From: Parietaria judaica
Lineage: Eukaryota; Streptophyta; Magnoliopsida; Rosales; Urticaceae
NCBI GenBank assembly: GCA_954871525.1
Contig: OX940861.1
Coordinates: 42,669,201-42,733,200 of the forward strand
DNA: 64,000 bases
Direction of reading: 5' to 3'
A program made the position numbers and the translations under genes. Shown in pieces: positions 60,190 to 64,000 of this stretch (position 1 is the first letter of the stretch; each line of letters starts with the position of its first letter). The notes beneath the pieces were generated by a model. That model did not search any database. It saw nothing but the letters and a program-made list of their open reading frames with translations, and was not told the origin of the DNA.

Positions 60190-60290
60190 ATAAGTTTATA
60201 AGTTTATCCTTTTCTTTTGAAGCATCTTCATCGTGAAAGAGTAATATAAAGTTACCCATCCAATTAAAGCATATAATTCACCAACATATA
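60190..60290. other. Deletion junction with copied filler DNA (block B)
   Basis: Joins sequence equal to A 20,589 with sequence equal to A 25,286. The roughly 100 bp between are patchwork copies of both flanks: AAGTTTATCCTTTTCTTTTG (also the right flank), CATCGTGAAAGAGT (left flank), and CCAATTAAAGCATATAATTC, a near copy of 60,131-60,150. This is the pattern left by templated end repair. Confidence 0.7.
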
Positions 60291-60910
60291 AGTTTATCCT
60301 TTTCTTTTGGGGTTTTTTTTTATTTTTTTATTTTATATTCTCAGTTTGTTATATTCTTACAACTTCCATATAAAACTAAAGCTAGCTAGTAGGTGTTTTG
60401 TGAATTATTTTTATACTAGTTGTTCTAATACATGTTAATTCGTTGATAAAGTTTATGAAAAAGATACATATATAATTAAACTCATATATATGACCATAAT
60501 AACGACGGAATTAGAATTTCAAATGCAAACTTGCACAGCTTGTAGCCAAATATATATCATGCATAAACATCGTATTGTTTTAGAAAGTAATGAAACCTAG
60601 AAGAGGGCAAAACTCCATTACCGCTTTTGCCTTGATTTCTTTGTCCAGACAATCGAAGGTTACTTGTGGTAAACATCTAAGCAGCTTACATTTTTCTCTA
60701 AACGAACGTAATAACATGTACCTGCTTACATTTTCTTGAATCGTTCATCTTGAACCACAAACTGGACCGCTTCTCAATGTTGAAATATCTGTCAACGATA
60801 ACAATAAAGAAAGGTAGACAAAATCTATCAAAATTCAATGAACCCGGAAAACTATTTACTCACCCGGTAATTAAGAAAGTCCAAGGGGTTTTTCTCATTG
60901 TTGTAGCAAG

Positions 60911-61349
60911 CAGGGGCGGATTTATGAAGGCCCGAGCGGGGACGGCCACCCCCACTTGATTCAAACACGTTATTTTTAATAAAAATAATAATACAGTTTT
61001 ATTAATATATATAAAATGTATCATATCTAGACAAAACTGATACTGTGGTGTAGTGGATATTTAAATTAAATTTTAACTCTCTTTTCTTGGGAGACCAAGG
61101 TTCGATTCCCATCAACCTTGCTTTTTTTTTCTTCTATATATTTATGATCACTATATTAGTACTAATCTCTTTATATAAAGATTATTTTATTATATATTAT
61201 GCAATAATCTTCGTACAATTGTATCACTAAATATTTTATCGATTTATAAAAATTAATTATAAAAAATACTTTTAATATCATATCATATTCTAAAAATTCC
61301 GACTTAATTTTTTTCACCCCCTCTTGTAGAAATCCTGGCTCTGCCCCTG
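60911..61349. mobile_element. hAT-type MITE, B copy
   Basis: Same insertion as 25,900-26,332. The left duplication GTAGCAAG (60,903-60,910) is perfect; the right one has one change (GTAGTAAG, 61,350-61,357). Box A/B-like sequences are at 61,043-61,110. Confidence 0.85.
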
Positions 61350-62418
61350 GTAGTAAGGTCATAGAAATATACACATCAATGTCATGGAATCAGAGAAAAT
61401 GAAGATGAATCGCACGTGACACGTCAGTGTCCCCGACAAAATCCGAGAGTCACACGGCGTGGTGGAGTCGCATGTAGCTAGAGAGTGCATTTTCGTTACT
61501 GAAACAGTCAAAGAGAAACAAACAATTAGCCAAGGAATATATGGAAGAGAAAGAAATTGTGAAATTATGTGCTAGAGTTAGAAGGAATTAGGGAAGGTGA
61601 AATCTGAAACGTTGGTATCACTTGGCTGGGAATGTATAATCTACGCATTTTTGTTCAAAATTGATAAACAAAAAATAAGGTGCATTTATGTCCAAGCATT
61701 TAAATAAGAATCGTTTAATTGATAAACAAATAACCAACTCATCTCCTTCCTACCATTCACTGCCAAATATCTCACTATTGCCAAATAATAACGTTTGTGT
61801 CTGGATAACGTTTGAATGAGAACTATTTTTTTTTTTGAATTGTTTATTATATAATCAAATTGAATATATTTAAACGCCACTTGCAATTCAATTATAGACG
61901 TAATTTGCATTTAAAAAAAATAGAAAACTTAAGAAAATTAGAAATGAATATATCTCTATTCTCATTATGATGTCATCTACAGTATAATCTCGATAAATTA
62001 GTAACCTCGATAAAATAATATTTTTATCCGGTCCCGACTCGGGCCTAACTAGTTAAATTAATAATTTGCTAAATTAATAAGATAATAATTTTAAAAGTAT
62101 ATAGGTCCCAACTGATATAGAAAATAATAATATAATATTAAAATAATAAAATCATTATACATAATCATGAAATCATTAAATCGTGTAGTATTTTTAAAAT
62201 ATGATTATGAAGTTATTTGCCCATTCTTGAAATTGATGTCTCATTCGACGTCATCTCTAAGCTTCCGTATGGCATAAAGAAAGTCCGATGTAATTTTTTT
62301 TTATGTAACAAAAAATTGTTCAAAGTTATTGTTGCCAATATTGCATAGTTGCATGAAACAAGCTCTAATTCAGTTATGTCGTCTTCAAACTACGTTTTAT
62401 GATTAGAGATACATATTA

Positions 62419-63415
62419 GGCCCAGTTTGGCATTGTTGTGCTGTGTTCAAAATTGCTTTTAAAATATACTGCCAGAAGAAGTGCTGTCAGAGAAAGTAAT
62501 GCACTGTTTGGTTAATCAAAACAAAAAACAATTGGTTTTTTTAAAAAAAAATTCAGTTCAGTGTAACCATTTTTACTTAATTAGCTTCTAAATATCAAAA
62601 ATATAAAAGTAGACATAAATAATATTTGTTATATATTAATATTACTATAAAAAATAATTTAAATAATATAATTATTCAATAAATAAAAAGAAAAAATATT
62701 TATTAGCTTGTTGTGCCTTTTGTGCTTTTAACTGACAATAATTATAATGAAAGTACCAATTTCTTACATCGATGTTCCTTTTGTCCATGATAAAAAAATT
62801 AGTACTTTTACCAACGAAAAAGAATTAATACTTTAACTGTAATAATAATATGTATCTGTTTTTTATTTACTTACATTTACCTTCCAAAAAGAATTGTTAC
62901 TTTAACTATAATAATTTAAAAATGTGAACATAAAATAATGGTACTTTTACCATCTTAAAAAATTGGTAATTTAACCGCAATAGTAAAATATTTTGGTACT
63001 TTTACCATCCAATAGGAATTGGTATTTCAACCAAATAATTTTAAAACAAATGGACATAAAAAATTGGTATCTTCACCATCCAAAAAGAATTGGTACTTTA
63101 ACCACAATAATTAAAAAATATAGACATAAAAATTGATACTTTTACCACTTAAAAAGAATTAAAATCTTAACCGCAATAATAATATGTATTTTTGGTACTT
63201 TTACCATCCTAAAAAAATATTTATGGGGATAGAGAATAAGAAAAGCAAAAGTATATTCTACCAAAAGCATCTATAACTTGCTTTTGAATTTTGCCTATCC
63301 AAAAGCTAAACTTGTTACTGAAGTGCTTCTAGTGTAACTTACCAAACACAAATATTAACTTAAAATTCTAAAAAAAAGCAAAAGCACCTAATAATAAGCA
63401 ATGCCAAACGGGCCC
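62419..63415. mobile_element. PIF/Harbinger-like non-autonomous element (997 bp)
   Basis: Ends GGCCCAGTTTGGCATTG and CAATGCCAAACGGGCCC form an inverted repeat. It is flanked by the 3-bp duplication TTA (62,416-62,418 and 63,416-63,418). Block A has the empty site ATATTAGTATTC at about 27,493. TIR style and TTA target fit Harbinger/Tourist. The interior is AT-rich with an internal repeat array and no transposase. Confidence 0.82.
62740..63230 (+). repeat. Degenerate tandem array inside the Harbinger-like element
   Basis: About eight to ten units built on GGTACTTTTACCATCC / AAAAAGAATTGGTACTTTAA / CCGCAATAATTAAAAA with spacing of roughly 50-65 bp. Confidence 0.65.
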
Positions 63416-63520
63416 TTAGTATTCTTTACATGCTATATAGGAATTTTCCCTCTAATTATGATGATTTTATAACAAATACTTTATAAATTAATAATTCGAT
63501 AATATAATAAATTTTTGGCT

Positions 63521-64000
63521 ATCTCAACATCATTAATTTATAAAAAAATTATTGTTTATGTAAATTTGGATAAGGTAAGGATTGCAATTATTGGTTTGGA
63601 AGATTAGATTTCAAAGATATCCCAAATTTGTCGAGACATTTTTCATAGATCTTTCTTAGAAAGAAAGTAAATGGCAAATGTGGATGGACACTTTGGTTGC
63701 ATAAATTTTCTTAGCATAGTCTTTTTTTTATTCGTAATTTAAAGCCCAATTAAAAAGTGGCCCAATATCCAACATTAGCCCAACATATGCATCTTTCAAC
63801 TTTGAAAGTATATTGAATCCAAAACAAAATGTAGAGTTTTTTTTTTTTTTTCAGCACGAAAATAATAAGTGAAAAACTTGATTATCTTACTCTTAATTCC
63901 TATGTAACAAACGTTTCAAATAATAAATTAGAACAATGTTTATGTATGAAGGCTGAAACTACTCGGTATCAATGTTTTAGTAACCGGAATTGACGGACAT
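63521..64000. other. AT-rich sequence at the right edge
   Basis: Beyond the duplicated block. No gene, repeat or element end could be supported. Confidence 0.5.

Larger units (their letters stand above)
42585..63434 (+). repeat. Segmental duplication, block B
   Basis: Direct copy of 12,195-27,513. It contains the intact PPR gene, the second transporter, and B-only insertions at 42,679-43,149, 44,603-47,337, 53,753-59,335 and 62,419-63,415. It has lost the counterpart of 20,590-25,285. Confidence 0.93.
61979..63520. mobile_element. pogo/Emigrant-like element, B copy, split by a Harbinger-like insertion
   Basis: Starts at ACAGTATAATCTCGATAAAT and is interrupted at 62,419-63,415. It ends near CTTTATAAATTAATAATTCG (63,478-63,500), the right end missing from block A. 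Confidence 0.4.

Overview
This is a nuclear window from a plant, most likely a eudicot. It is AT-rich with GC-rich coding islands. It has GT-AG introns, a plant S-like T2 RNase, a DYW-class pentatricopeptide repeat (PPR) editing factor, a plant vacuolar amino-acid transporter, and Ty1/copia, CACTA, Helitron, hAT, Mutator-like and Harbinger-like elements. I see no prokaryotic, organellar or CRISPR content. The species cannot be named from the sequence.

Layout. (1) 1-2,762: the 5' part of an S-like RNase gene on the minus strand, running off the left edge, then AT-rich DNA and a probable old LTR. (2) 2,763-11,859: a complete 9.1-kb LTR retrotransposon with 5-bp TSD ATAAG. It has no pol of its own and carries a piece of a different copia element. 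(3) 12,195-27,513: duplicated block A, holding a broken OTP85-like PPR gene and an intact AVT1-type transporter. It also holds a solo LTR and a Helitron 3' end that block B lacks. (4) 27,514-42,584: a decayed second RNase followed by a CACTA fragment, a Helitron Rep pseudogene, a CACTA deletion derivative, a possible unidentified gene fragment and a 974-bp foldback element. (5) 42,585-63,434: duplicated block B, with an intact PPR gene and an intact AVT1-type gene. Two copia elements, a Mutator-like MITE and a Harbinger-like element are inserted in it. (6) 63,435-64,000: AT-rich DNA.

The main story is a tandem segmental duplication of a PPR - transporter unit, next to RNase copies, with different later histories. 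Block A lost the 5' two-thirds of its PPR gene. Block B kept its PPR gene and gained several elements whose empty sites are visible in A. Block B also lost about 4.7 kb, and the junction carries filler copied from flanking sequence. Both transporter copies keep an open 406-residue frame; the B copy has a 5.6-kb copia element with identical LTRs inside intron 1.

I found no clearly new biochemical system. The best candidates for novelty are the chimeric pol-less LTR element, the two nearby foldback Mutator-like elements, the apparently recent copia copy with broken pol, and an unidentified split gene at 40.3-41.4 kb.
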